Of a DNA stretch of 64,000 nucleotides, positions 25,357 to 31,787 are shown piece after piece. Positions within the stretch are counted from its first letter, which is position 1; each line of letters starts with the position of its first letter. The notes under the pieces are model-generated. The model was not told where the DNA came from. It made no database searches and saw only the letters and a program-made list of their open reading frames with translations. Origin of the DNA: Vulcanimicrobiota bacterium (lineage in GTDB: Bacteria; Vulcanimicrobiota; Xenobia; Xenobiales; JADMJV01); the NCBI GenBank assembly GCA_019637395.1, contig JAHBVR010000018.1, positions 62,001-126,000 on the forward strand. Direction: 5' to 3'. A program made the position numbers and the translations under genes.

Positions 25357-26015
25357 GCAGGCGCGGCTTCAACCTGGCCGAGTTGATGGTGGCCCTGTTT
25401 TTGCTGGGCACGGTGCTGGCCCTGGTGCTCGGCCTGCTTTTCCCATCCCTGTTTATGTTTCGCGCCGAGGCCGCGCGCGGCGATGCCCAGCAGGCCGCCA
25501 TGGTGTTGACCACCAAACTGCAGAGGGCTCTGCTCAACACTTCGCTGGAGTGGGTCACCATTTCGTCTGTGCCGGTGGCCGTGGCCTACCGGGAGGTGAA
25601 GACCTCGGCTCCCTACGATCCGGTCAGCGGGGCGGCCGTTTTCCTGCCCCAGTTTCAGATCATCCGCTATGACGCCGGCACCAAGAAAGTCTACCAACGC
25701 CCCTGGCCTCCCGGACCACCCGCTCCCACTTCGCCTTCCTTGCAGCAGCCTTACGACTTCAGCCATGCCAATATGAGCAAATTAGCCATAGCCGACCTGG
25801 GAACCATCTGCCATCAGGCCAGCGCCAAAGAGCGCACGCTGGCCGACCACGTGGAAAGCCTGGTGATTACCGACCAGGACGAAGCGCCCGAGCTGATCCA
25901 TCCCCCCCTCAAGATCGTGGCCACCTGTTCGGTGGACAACTTCTCGGAGGGCCGCCATAAGGTGGAGCGCTATCAACTGGAAGTTTCCGTCACGCCGCGC
26001 TGCCAGCGCTGGTAA
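25353..26015 (+). CDS. Type IV prepilin-like protein (PilW/PulJ type)
   Basis: From ATG 25353 the 220-residue protein begins MSRRGFNLAELMVALFLLGTVLALVLGLLFP, a prepilin leader with Asn replacing the usual Thr/Ser at +2. The start overlaps the TGA of the previous gene (ATGA), which fixes it against longer in-frame starts such as 25290. The rest is a globular domain with a Pro-rich segment (PPGPPAPTSPS) near residue 130. It likely forms a heterodimer with the neighbouring PilV-like protein, as minor pilins do. Confidence 0.86.
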   Translation: MSRRGFNLAELMVALFLLGTVLALVLGLLFPSLFMFRAEAARGDAQQAAMVLTTKLQRALLNTSLEWVTISSVPVAVAYREVKTSAPYDPVSGAAVFLPQFQIIRYDAGTKKVYQRPWPPGPPAPTSPSLQQPYDFSHANMSKLAIADLGTICHQASAKERTLADHVESLVITDQDEAPELIHPPLKIVATCSVDNFSEGRHKVERYQLEVSVTPRCQRW

Positions 26016-26161
26016 AACCGGGATGTCCCTTTAGAGTATCAGTTCCACCTGAGATCGCCCACCGCTCTGCAATGAACTCATCCACTACGTTGCCAGGCTT
26101 GCCGGAACCGTAGATCAGCGTTGAAACTCTTCCAGCGGATCTGTATCAATTGCGCAGGCCA

Positions 26162-26178
26162 TGCTATCAATGATAGCA
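26162..26178. repeat. Perfect 17-bp palindrome
   Basis: TGCTATCA-A-TGATAGCA is an exact inverted repeat of 8-base arms around one base. It lies in the 232-bp gap between the prepilin operon and the end of the LexA-like gene, not in front of any annotated start. It could be an operator of an unrecognised transcript or a remnant. Apart from this and the LexA terminator the gap 26016-26247 shows nothing I can support. Confidence 0.4.
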
Positions 26179-26204
26179 CTCCCAACGAAGGCAGAACAAG
26201 GCCT

Positions 26205-26237
26205 GAAAAACAGAACCGGGGGGACGAATCCCCCCGG
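26205..26237 (-). terminator. Rho-independent terminator of the LexA-like gene
   Basis: On the minus strand a 9-bp stem (CCGGGGGGA/TCCCCCCGG, loop TTCG) is followed by TTCTGTTTTTC. It begins 10 bases after the stop codon of the LexA-like gene. The GC-rich stem, tetraloop and T-rich tail make this a confident terminator. Confidence 0.8.
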
Positions 26238-26247
26238 CGATCTCGTC

Positions 26248-26826
26248 TCAGCCGTTGTTAAACCTTCGAATGACTCCCACCACTCTGCCGACAACCGAGT
26301 CGTGAACGGGTTCACTGGCTCGTGCCGGTTGTTCGCTCCACCGAGTCAAGCGGAGTTCTTGTCCTTGTCTTTCCAATACCAGTTCCCCATTCACCGCGCC
26401 GTTGTTACGGTTGACGATGACCAAGTCCCCTGGGACGATATTCTCGTTTCGGTATGGCTCATTGATCTGGTATAGGAACGACTCTTGATCGCCCACCAGT
26501 TCCAGAGGCAAGGAGATGGTCTTCTTAGGACCATCAGCGTGCTGCGGATCGGATACTGGGATCTCCACCATGCGCACTCCACCCACGCGCGGACCATCGA
26601 GAAGTTCGATGCTACGCGGCTTGGAGGGATTGCGACGGAGAAAGCCCTTGGTTTCCAAACTCTTCAGATGGCTATGCACGGTCGAACTCGAAGAGAGCCC
26701 AACGGCTTCGCCAATTTCACGAATGGAGGGGGGGAACCCCCGAGAAATCACAGACTCACGGATGTATTCGAGGATCTGCTGCTGGCGTCGACTGAGACGA
26801 GTCTTACTCTGAGTAGATCCGGGCAT
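26248..26826 (-). CDS. lexA: LexA-like repressor with inactive S24 peptidase domain
   Basis: ATG 26826 with GGGAGG 5 bases upstream gives 192 residues. Residues 11-76 are a complete LexA winged helix: SRRQQQILEYIRESVISRGFPPSIREIGEAVGLSSSSTVHSHLKSLETKGFLRR. The C-terminal S24 domain is full length (LPLELVGD, PGDLVIVNRNNGAVNGELVL). The nucleophile motif GDSM/GMSM is replaced by NEPY (Ser to Pro124), the catalytic Lys of VKR is Thr161, and the Ala-Gly cleavage site is absent (VGGVRMVEIP). It should bind DNA but not self-cleave when RecA is activated. An SOS-type box lies 74 bases upstream, suggesting autorepression. Either it is not the SOS repressor or it is inactivated differently. Confidence 0.88.
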   Translation of the reverse strand: MPGSTQSKTRLSRRQQQILEYIRESVISRGFPPSIREIGEAVGLSSSSTVHSHLKSLETKGFLRRNPSKPRSIELLDGPRVGGVRMVEIPVSDPQHADGPKKTISLPLELVGDQESFLYQINEPYRNENIVPGDLVIVNRNNGAVNGELVLERQGQELRLTRWSEQPARASEPVHDSVVGRVVGVIRRFNNG

Positions 26827-26859
26827 TGCTGCCTCCCCTCTAGGGTCTGTGGTTTGAGG

Positions 26860-26888
26860 AGTATAGCACAGCACTATATGGGGCGCAA
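26860..26888 (-). promoter_or_regulatory. Probable sigma-70 type promoter of the LexA-like gene
   Basis: On the minus strand TTGCGC (26888-26883) and TATACT (26865-26860) are separated by exactly 17 bases, ending 33 bases before the ATG. The -10 box matches consensus in 5 of 6 positions and the -35 box in 4 of 6. A second TATACT further upstream (26943-26938) lacks a matching -35. Confidence 0.5.
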
Positions 26889-26899
26889 TCAAACTGGAA

Positions 26900-26913
26900 C
26901 GAACACGTATTCG
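26900..26913 (-). promoter_or_regulatory. SOS/LexA box of Bacillus type
   Basis: The 14 bases CGAACACGTATTCG match the Gram-positive LexA consensus CGAAC-RNRY-GTTCG at 13 of 14 positions. It lies just upstream of the probable promoter of the LexA-like gene. This fits the intact LexA-type DNA-binding helix and suggests autoregulation. The AT-rich stretch from here to the terminator at 27112 holds no gene I can support. Confidence 0.65.
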
Positions 26914-27111
26914 GTTTTTCACCAAATCAATACTCACAGTATAGTTCAATACACTTTCGCTTGGCAGGAGATCGACCAGGGGTTCGTTCTACAAGCCTTC
27001 CTCCGCTTTTTCGGGGATCGAACAAAAATTTCTTCAAGTAGATAAAAAATACACCTGTAGTAAGTGAATTTCCTTGCTGAAAAACTCGAAACAAATTCCA
27101 AAGTAAAACAC

Positions 27112-27138
27112 AAAAACCCAGGCGCTGCCTGGGTTTTT
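27112..27138. terminator. Bidirectional rho-independent terminator
   Basis: A perfect 12-bp stem AAAAACCCAGGC/GCCTGGGTTTTT with a 3-base loop gives a T-tract on both strands. It lies 21 bases after the sigma factor stop codon on the minus strand, so it ends the RsbV-RsbW-sigma transcript and insulates the LexA-like gene downstream. Confidence 0.88.
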
Positions 27139-27159
27139 GGTCAATTCTGTCTATGCAAT

Positions 27160-27984
27160 TCAGCTAGGTTTTCGTGACTTGCGCCGCTTTCCACTTCGTT
27201 CGCCACGATTCCTCTGTTGGCTCAAAGCCTGGCGCATGGTCTCCAACGATCGCGCTTGCAGCCTGGATACGTGCATCTGGCTGATGTTTAACACCTTGGC
27301 CACCTCACTCTGGCTGCGGTTCTCGAAGAACCGCAAATACATGAGCAAGCGCTCGCGCGATGGAAGACTCGAGAAGGCACGATGCAACGCAAGGCGGTCC
27401 TCCACCTGCTCCAACTGGAAATCATCTCGACCGAGATAGTCGAGCAGGCTGCTGGTCTTGCGACTGTCGTCAGCATCGAGCTCGCTATCAATCGAAAGCA
27501 GGTTATAGGATTGGCCCAGCTCCTGGGCCTCCAACACGTCTTCCGGGTTGACTTCCAACTTCTTGGCAATCTCATCCGGCGTGGGCACACGTCCCAATTG
27601 CGAGGTGAGCTCCTCGGTGGTTTTGGCCACCGAAGCATTGAACTCTTGCAGGCGGCGGGGCACCTTGATGGCCCAGCCTTTGTCGCGAAAGTGGCGCTTG
27701 ATTTCACCGACGATGGTGGGGGTGGCGTAGGTGGTAAATTCGGTGCCCCGTTCCGGATCAAAGCGCTCGATGGCTTTGATCAGGCCCAGACAGCCAACTT
27801 GAACCAGATCTTCGAGATTCTCGCCGCGGTTGCTGAACTTGCCGGCTAAATAGCGAACCAGGTTGAGATGCTGTGCAACCAACTCATCCTTGATTTTTGG
27901 GTCCCGCTCGGTGGCGTAAGTGGCCAACAACTGCCGGGCCCGCTCGCGGTCCCAGCGGGACTCGCCCGACTTTTCCTCAGTCAT
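27160..27984 (-). CDS. sigB: Alternative sigma factor, SigB/SigF family
   Basis: The 274-residue protein has regions 2, 3 and 4 of sigma-70 group 3: EDLVQVGCLGLIKAIERFDPERGTEFTTYATPTIVGEIKRHFRDKGWAIKVPRRLQE (region 2-3), LGRVPTPDEIAKKLEV (region 3), and SLPSRERLLMYLRFFENRSQSEVAKVLNISQMHVSRLQARSLETMR (region 4, with helix-turn-helix). It lacks region 1.1. It follows an RsbW-like and an RsbV-like gene, overlapping the former by 8 bases, the standard partner-switching order. It probably directs a general stress or development regulon. The basic tail (RNRGERSGKRRKSRKPS) is longer than usual. Confidence 0.93.
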   Translation of the reverse strand: MTEEKSGESRWDRERARQLLATYATERDPKIKDELVAQHLNLVRYLAGKFSNRGENLEDLVQVGCLGLIKAIERFDPERGTEFTTYATPTIVGEIKRHFRDKGWAIKVPRRLQEFNASVAKTTEELTSQLGRVPTPDEIAKKLEVNPEDVLEAQELGQSYNLLSIDSELDADDSRKTSSLLDYLGRDDFQLEQVEDRLALHRAFSSLPSRERLLMYLRFFENRSQSEVAKVLNISQMHVSRLQARSLETMRQALSQQRNRGERSGKRRKSRKPS

Positions 27985-28378
27985 CTTGGATTTCAGTTCT
28001 CTTAACCAGACGCAAACCGGGCGGAGAGGTCGTCTCCACCACTTCGTCCATGACCGATTTGATCAGCAGCAGGCCGATTTCTTTCCATTCCAGGTCGGCT
28101 TCGTCATCGACGAGGTCCTCGTCGATCTCGCCAACCGCTTGCACCTGCAGAGTGACGGAATCGCTGGCGACATCCCAATTGATCTCGATCTCTTGCGAAC
28201 CCAGATTGAGCAGGTGTCCGCAAGCTTCGGTAGCAGCCAGTTTAAAGTCTTCCGACAGTTCGTGATCCAGACCCAATCGATGGGCGAGCCCGGCGCAGGC
28301 CAGGCGCACGATGCCGAGAAATTCCGGTTCAGCCGGAACTCGCAACTGGATATTCCAGAGTTTCGTGGTATTGGACAC
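27977..28378 (-). CDS. RsbW-like anti-sigma factor with degenerate ATP site
   Basis: The 133-residue product has the HATPase_c_2 fold of RsbW/SpoIIAB: DFKLAATEACGHLLNLG and IGLLLIKSVMDEVVETTSPPGLRLVKR. Family members bind the sigma factor and phosphorylate the anti-anti-sigma protein. Here the N-box Asn is His55 (EACGH for EACTN), the DxGxG box is missing (residues 80-86 read QAVGEID), and the GxGL box reads EIGLLL. ATP binding may be weak or absent, so control may rely on binding alone. It lies between the STAS gene (8-bp gap) and the sigma gene (8-base overlap). Confidence 0.88.
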   Translation of the reverse strand: MSNTTKLWNIQLRVPAEPEFLGIVRLACAGLAHRLGLDHELSEDFKLAATEACGHLLNLGSQEIEINWDVASDSVTLQVQAVGEIDEDLVDDEADLEWKEIGLLLIKSVMDEVVETTSPPGLRLVKRTEIQDD

Positions 28379-28386
28379 GCTTGCTT

Positions 28387-28740
28387 TTAACCCGCGTTAG
28401 CCAGGATTTGCAGCGCCTCGTCCTCATCTTTGAAGATCTCGAAAATTTTGACCAGTCCGGTAATGTTGAAAATCTTCTTGATCTGGGGGTTGGTACAGAC
28501 CAACAGAATGCGGCCGCTATGCTCGCGAACCTTCTTGAGGGCGCCAATCAGCACGCCCAGTCCGGTGGAATCGATGTAGCGAACACCTTCCAGGTTGATC
28601 ACCAGCTGATAGTGACCCTTTTCGATCAACTCGTTGATGGTCTCTTTCACGCGCGGCGAGGTGTAGACGTCGATTTCGCCCTGTACCTCCACAGCCTGCG
28701 CCTTGTCATTCAGCACTCTGGTGTTAACCTTGATATCCAA
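28387..28740 (-). CDS. rsbV: Anti-anti-sigma factor (STAS domain, RsbV-like)
   Basis: The 117-residue protein is a single STAS domain: VQGEIDVYTSPRVKETI, LVINLEGVRYIDSTGLGVLIGALKKVRE. Ser58 in IDSTGLG is the usual phosphorylation site for the RsbW kinase. In the unphosphorylated state it would bind the anti-sigma factor and free the sigma factor. The start is TTG 28740, supported by a perfect AGGAGG 8 bases upstream. It is the first gene of the rsbV-rsbW-sigB operon. An intact phospho-site next to a degenerate RsbW is noteworthy. Confidence 0.93.
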   Translation of the reverse strand: MDIKVNTRVLNDKAQAVEVQGEIDVYTSPRVKETINELIEKGHYQLVINLEGVRYIDSTGLGVLIGALKKVREHSGRILLVCTNPQIKKIFNITGLVKIFEIFKDEDEALQILANAG

Positions 28741-28819
28741 TGTTCAATCCTCCTGAAAGGGCTCCACGTCGGAGTCCTATTAGCCTGACGCGGCTTCGAC
28801 TGGAGGTATGGGATTCCTT

Positions 28820-30064
28820 TCAGTGGCCCCGCAAGATCCGGCCGGGTTCCAAAGAGGCGGCGCGTTGGGCCGGCAGCCAGGCGGCCGCCACCGGAACCAG
28901 CGGAGTCAAGGCCAGCGCGGCCAGCAGGCTCCACAGGGAGGGGGCAAACAAGGTCACATCCTGGGCCAAAGCCTTGGGCAACAAGGACAAAATCAAGGTG
29001 GCGCCCACCTGGCCCAAGAACAGCCCCAGTAACACGCCCATGATCGCGCCCCGCACCCCCAACCACAAGGCACGCACCAGGTACAATCCTAGAATATCGC
29101 GGCGGCTGGCGCCCAGACTACGATAGAGACCGATGTCGGCTTGCTCCAATTGAACTTTGACGGTGAACCCGGAAGCGATGCCCACCGCCGCCACCATCAG
29201 GATGGCCAGGGCAAATCCGCTGGCCAGCAATTGCACGAACAGAGAAGCCTGGCCCACTTTTCGGGCCGTTTCCAGATCTGGAGCGGCCAGGTGCAGTTTT
29301 TCCGTTTCCCGCAAAACCGAGTCTAAATCAGCACCGGGGGCCAGCTTCAGAGTCAGGGTGTGATAGTCCACCGGCTTCCTGGCATTTCTCAGAACCCACT
29401 CGAGGGGGACGGTGGGGCCGTTGGGACCCAGTTGATCGCTCACTCCCACGATGGTGGCGTTGATGTTGGTGGACTCGCCGGGAGCAAAGGACGAAATGCC
29501 CACCGTCATCTGGAACATACGCCCGATCAGGGCTTCCTCGCTCAGGTTGGGTAAGTTGGTGTGGGAAGAAATGCCGGCGTTGAGCACATCCAGCATGATC
29601 CGGGGAATCACCACCGGAACCTGAGGCGTGGTCGAGTCCACGAACTTGCCGGGCTCGGGCAGTTGCTCGGCCACGCATTCAGGGTCGACTCCGTCCAAGA
29701 TCATGTCGGTGACCATGTTCTGGGTCTGAAAGTGCGCGTACATTCGCGAAGGTCCGGGATAGTGGGCCTGGCGATAGACCGCCTCCACGCCGGGGATCTT
29801 CTTGCACTCGGCCACGGTGGCCTCGGTCATATTGCCGCCCAGCGCCAGCGGCCCGAAAGACGATTTGGAAGCGCTGACGCGAATGCGGTTGGGCAGAGTG
29901 CCGCCCACGCGTTCCTTGACAAAATGAGTGGCTCCGCGGGTAAACCCGGTGAGCACCACCCAGGTGGCAATGCCGAAGACCAGCCCGAACAAGAGCGGCC
30001 AGGTTTTCTTCAAAGATTCGCGCGGATCGCTTAAGGCCAGCTTGCGTAAGGCCGCTCCCCTCAA
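28820..30064 (-). CDS. ABC transporter permease (FtsX/MacB type)
   Basis: The 414-residue protein has an N-terminal helix (WPLLFGLVFGIATWVVLTGF), a large periplasmic domain (about 45-285), and three C-terminal helices with the FtsX-type motif LEQADIGLYRSLGASRRDILGLYLVRALWLGVRGAIMGVLLGLFLG. MacB/LolC-like permeases of this type drive periplasmic or lipoprotein transport by mechanotransmission. Its start overlaps the stop of the ATPase gene by 4 bases. The rsbV gene follows after a 79-bp gap on the same strand, so read-through is possible. Confidence 0.9.
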   Translation of the reverse strand: MRGAALRKLALSDPRESLKKTWPLLFGLVFGIATWVVLTGFTRGATHFVKERVGGTLPNRIRVSASKSSFGPLALGGNMTEATVAECKKIPGVEAVYRQAHYPGPSRMYAHFQTQNMVTDMILDGVDPECVAEQLPEPGKFVDSTTPQVPVVIPRIMLDVLNAGISSHTNLPNLSEEALIGRMFQMTVGISSFAPGESTNINATIVGVSDQLGPNGPTVPLEWVLRNARKPVDYHTLTLKLAPGADLDSVLRETEKLHLAAPDLETARKVGQASLFVQLLASGFALAILMVAAVGIASGFTVKVQLEQADIGLYRSLGASRRDILGLYLVRALWLGVRGAIMGVLLGLFLGQVGATLILSLLPKALAQDVTLFAPSLWSLLAALALTPLVPVAAAWLPAQRAASLEPGRILRGH

Positions 30065-30720
30065 CTCAAAACCCCATTCTCCAGACGCAACACTTGATCC
30101 ACGCCTTGCAGCAGAAAATCGTCATGAGTGACCACTAACAAATTCAGACCACGCTCCCGTTCCCGACGCAGCAATTCGAGCACGCGCCCGGCATTTTCGG
30201 CGTCCAGGTTGCCGATCGGCTCATCCGCCAGCAGAATCCGCGGTCGATTCATCAAAGCCCGCGCCAGGGCCAGGCGTTGCCGCTGCCCGCCCGACAGCTG
30301 GCGCACCGGAGCCTGCAAGAAGGCGGTCAAGTCCAGGGCCGCACAGAGCTCGGAGGCGCGCCGGCGGCCTTCCTCCAGGTCGGCACCGCTGAAAAAAAGC
30401 GGCAACAGCATATTTTCCAAGGCGGTCTTATCGGTTTGCACATGAAAGTGCTGGAAGGCCGTGCCCACGGTCTTCTGGCGGTGCAGCGAGAGTTCTTCGT
30501 CGCTCATGCTGGAAAGCGATTTGCCCCCGACGTAGATCTGCCCCTCGGAAGGCCGTTCCAGCCCGGCGATCATATGGATCAGGCTGGTCTTGCCCGATCC
30601 GGAAGGCCCCACGATGGCGCACCAGCAAGGCTCTTCAAAGGTCCAGTCGAGTTTCTCGAAGACCGTGGTATTGCCGAAGCGCAGCGCCAGTTGGCGCAGT
30701 TCGATCAGTGGGGTTCCCAC
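30061..30720 (-). CDS. ABC transporter ATPase (LolD/MacB type)
   Basis: From GTG 30720 the 219-residue ATPase has Walker [11 protein letters not shown]-loop FQHFHVQ, signature [15 protein letters not shown], Walker B ILLADEP, D-loop GNLDAE and switch His in VVTHDD. These are all intact. The size and the partner permease place it in the LolD/MacB/FtsE-like group. The listed longer frame to 30843 would lie deep inside the upstream peptidase gene, so I prefer GTG 30720, which overlaps that gene by only 16 bases. The pair likely moves a lipoprotein or toxic peptide across the envelope. Confidence 0.92.
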   Translation of the reverse strand: MGTPLIELRQLALRFGNTTVFEKLDWTFEEPCWCAIVGPSGSGKTSLIHMIAGLERPSEGQIYVGGKSLSSMSDEELSLHRQKTVGTAFQHFHVQTDKTALENMLLPLFFSGADLEEGRRRASELCAALDLTAFLQAPVRQLSGGQRQRLALARALMNRPRILLADEPIGNLDAENAGRVLELLRRERERGLNLLVVTHDDFLLQGVDQVLRLENGVLS

Positions 30721-31745
30721 AAATAAAAGACGCCGCTGCTGACCGGCAGCTCGATCTTGGGAGCCAGCGATTGGGCCCCAAAGAGGTCTTCCCAGCTCTT
30801 CTCCGGCAGATAGCGCACGATCTTGGCCTTCGGGTTGCCGCAACGGGTGCGGATTTCCTTATAGGCGTCGCGCGTGTAGCCCACCGAGTCGACCAACTTC
30901 GCTTTGAGAGCGGCGCCGCCCGAGAAAACCCGGCCGTCGGCCAACTTGCGCACCTCTTCCAGCGTCAGTTTGCCCTTGCGTCCCTCGGCCACCACGCTGG
31001 TAAAACGCTCCCACATCTCGGTGATCATCGCCTGCATCAGCTTGCGCTCCTCGGGGCGCATCTTGCGGTAGGGCGAACCGATGTCCTTAAAGGACTCCTT
31101 GCCTTCCCAATTGAGCGACTTGATGGTGTTCTCTTGCACGCCCAACTTCCCCATCAATTCCGAAAAGTCGAAGAAGTGGGAAATTACGCCGATCGATCCG
31201 GTAATGGTGGTGGGATGGGCCATGATATGATCGGAAGCCATGGCCACGTAGTAACCGCCCGAAGCGGCTACATCTTCAAAAACGGCCACCACCGGGATCT
31301 TCTTTTCATCCTTGAAGTGCTTGAGCTCCTCATACATGCGGTCGGAGGCGGTCACTCCGCCCCCCGGACTGTCCACCACCAGCAGAATCCCCTTGAGGTG
31401 CTCATTTTTGGAGAGTTGCTTGAGGAGCTTGACCATCGAGCCCAGACTGCCCTTGCCGGGGTTGTCGGAGGGGGGCTCCATGATCATGCCCTGCACCGGC
31501 ACGATGGCGATGAAGTCTTCTTCATCCTTTTCGCCGTCCACTACCGTGGCGGTGAAGCCTTTGAGGCCGCGCAGGTCGTCCTTGCCGCCCACGGCCACCA
31601 CCAGCACCAGGTTGAGGAACATGCTCAGTCCCAGGCCGAGGGCCAGGAAGATCGCTAAGAAAAACCAGACGCGGCTGGGCTTACGGGCCGGCTGGCCATA
31701 GGAGCCGGGCGGCGGAGGTGGAGGGGCCGGAGAATACTCGCTCAT
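30705..31745 (-). CDS. sppA: Signal peptide peptidase SppA (short form)
   Basis: From ATG 31745 the 346-residue protein has a Pro-rich cytoplasmic start (SPAPPPPPPG), one membrane helix (VWFFLAIFLALGLGLSMFLNLVLVV) and an S49 peptidase domain. Conserved blocks are LKGILLVVDSPGGGVTASDRMYEEL, AVFEDVAASGGYYVAMASDHIMAHPTTITGSIGVI with the nucleophile Ser in ASGGYY, and ESFKDIGSPYRKMRPEER with the catalytic Lys. The length matches the Bacillus-type short SppA (octamer) more than the long E. coli form. It degrades cleaved signal peptides or damaged membrane proteins. It is followed by an overlapping ABC exporter operon. Confidence 0.93.
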   Translation of the reverse strand: MSEYSPAPPPPPPGSYGQPARKPSRVWFFLAIFLALGLGLSMFLNLVLVVAVGGKDDLRGLKGFTATVVDGEKDEEDFIAIVPVQGMIMEPPSDNPGKGSLGSMVKLLKQLSKNEHLKGILLVVDSPGGGVTASDRMYEELKHFKDEKKIPVVAVFEDVAASGGYYVAMASDHIMAHPTTITGSIGVISHFFDFSELMGKLGVQENTIKSLNWEGKESFKDIGSPYRKMRPEERKLMQAMITEMWERFTSVVAEGRKGKLTLEEVRKLADGRVFSGGAALKAKLVDSVGYTRDAYKEIRTRCGNPKAKIVRYLPEKSWEDLFGAQSLAPKIELPVSSGVFYLWEPH

Positions 31746-31787
31746 GCAAGCACATATACCCGCGCCAGCCCATTCCACCTGCCGCCG

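Noticed and set aside
27015-27035. Second possible LexA box (CGAAC near 27019)
   Set aside because: The second half lacks the GTTCG arm, leaving too many mismatches compared with the 13/14 match at 26900-26913.
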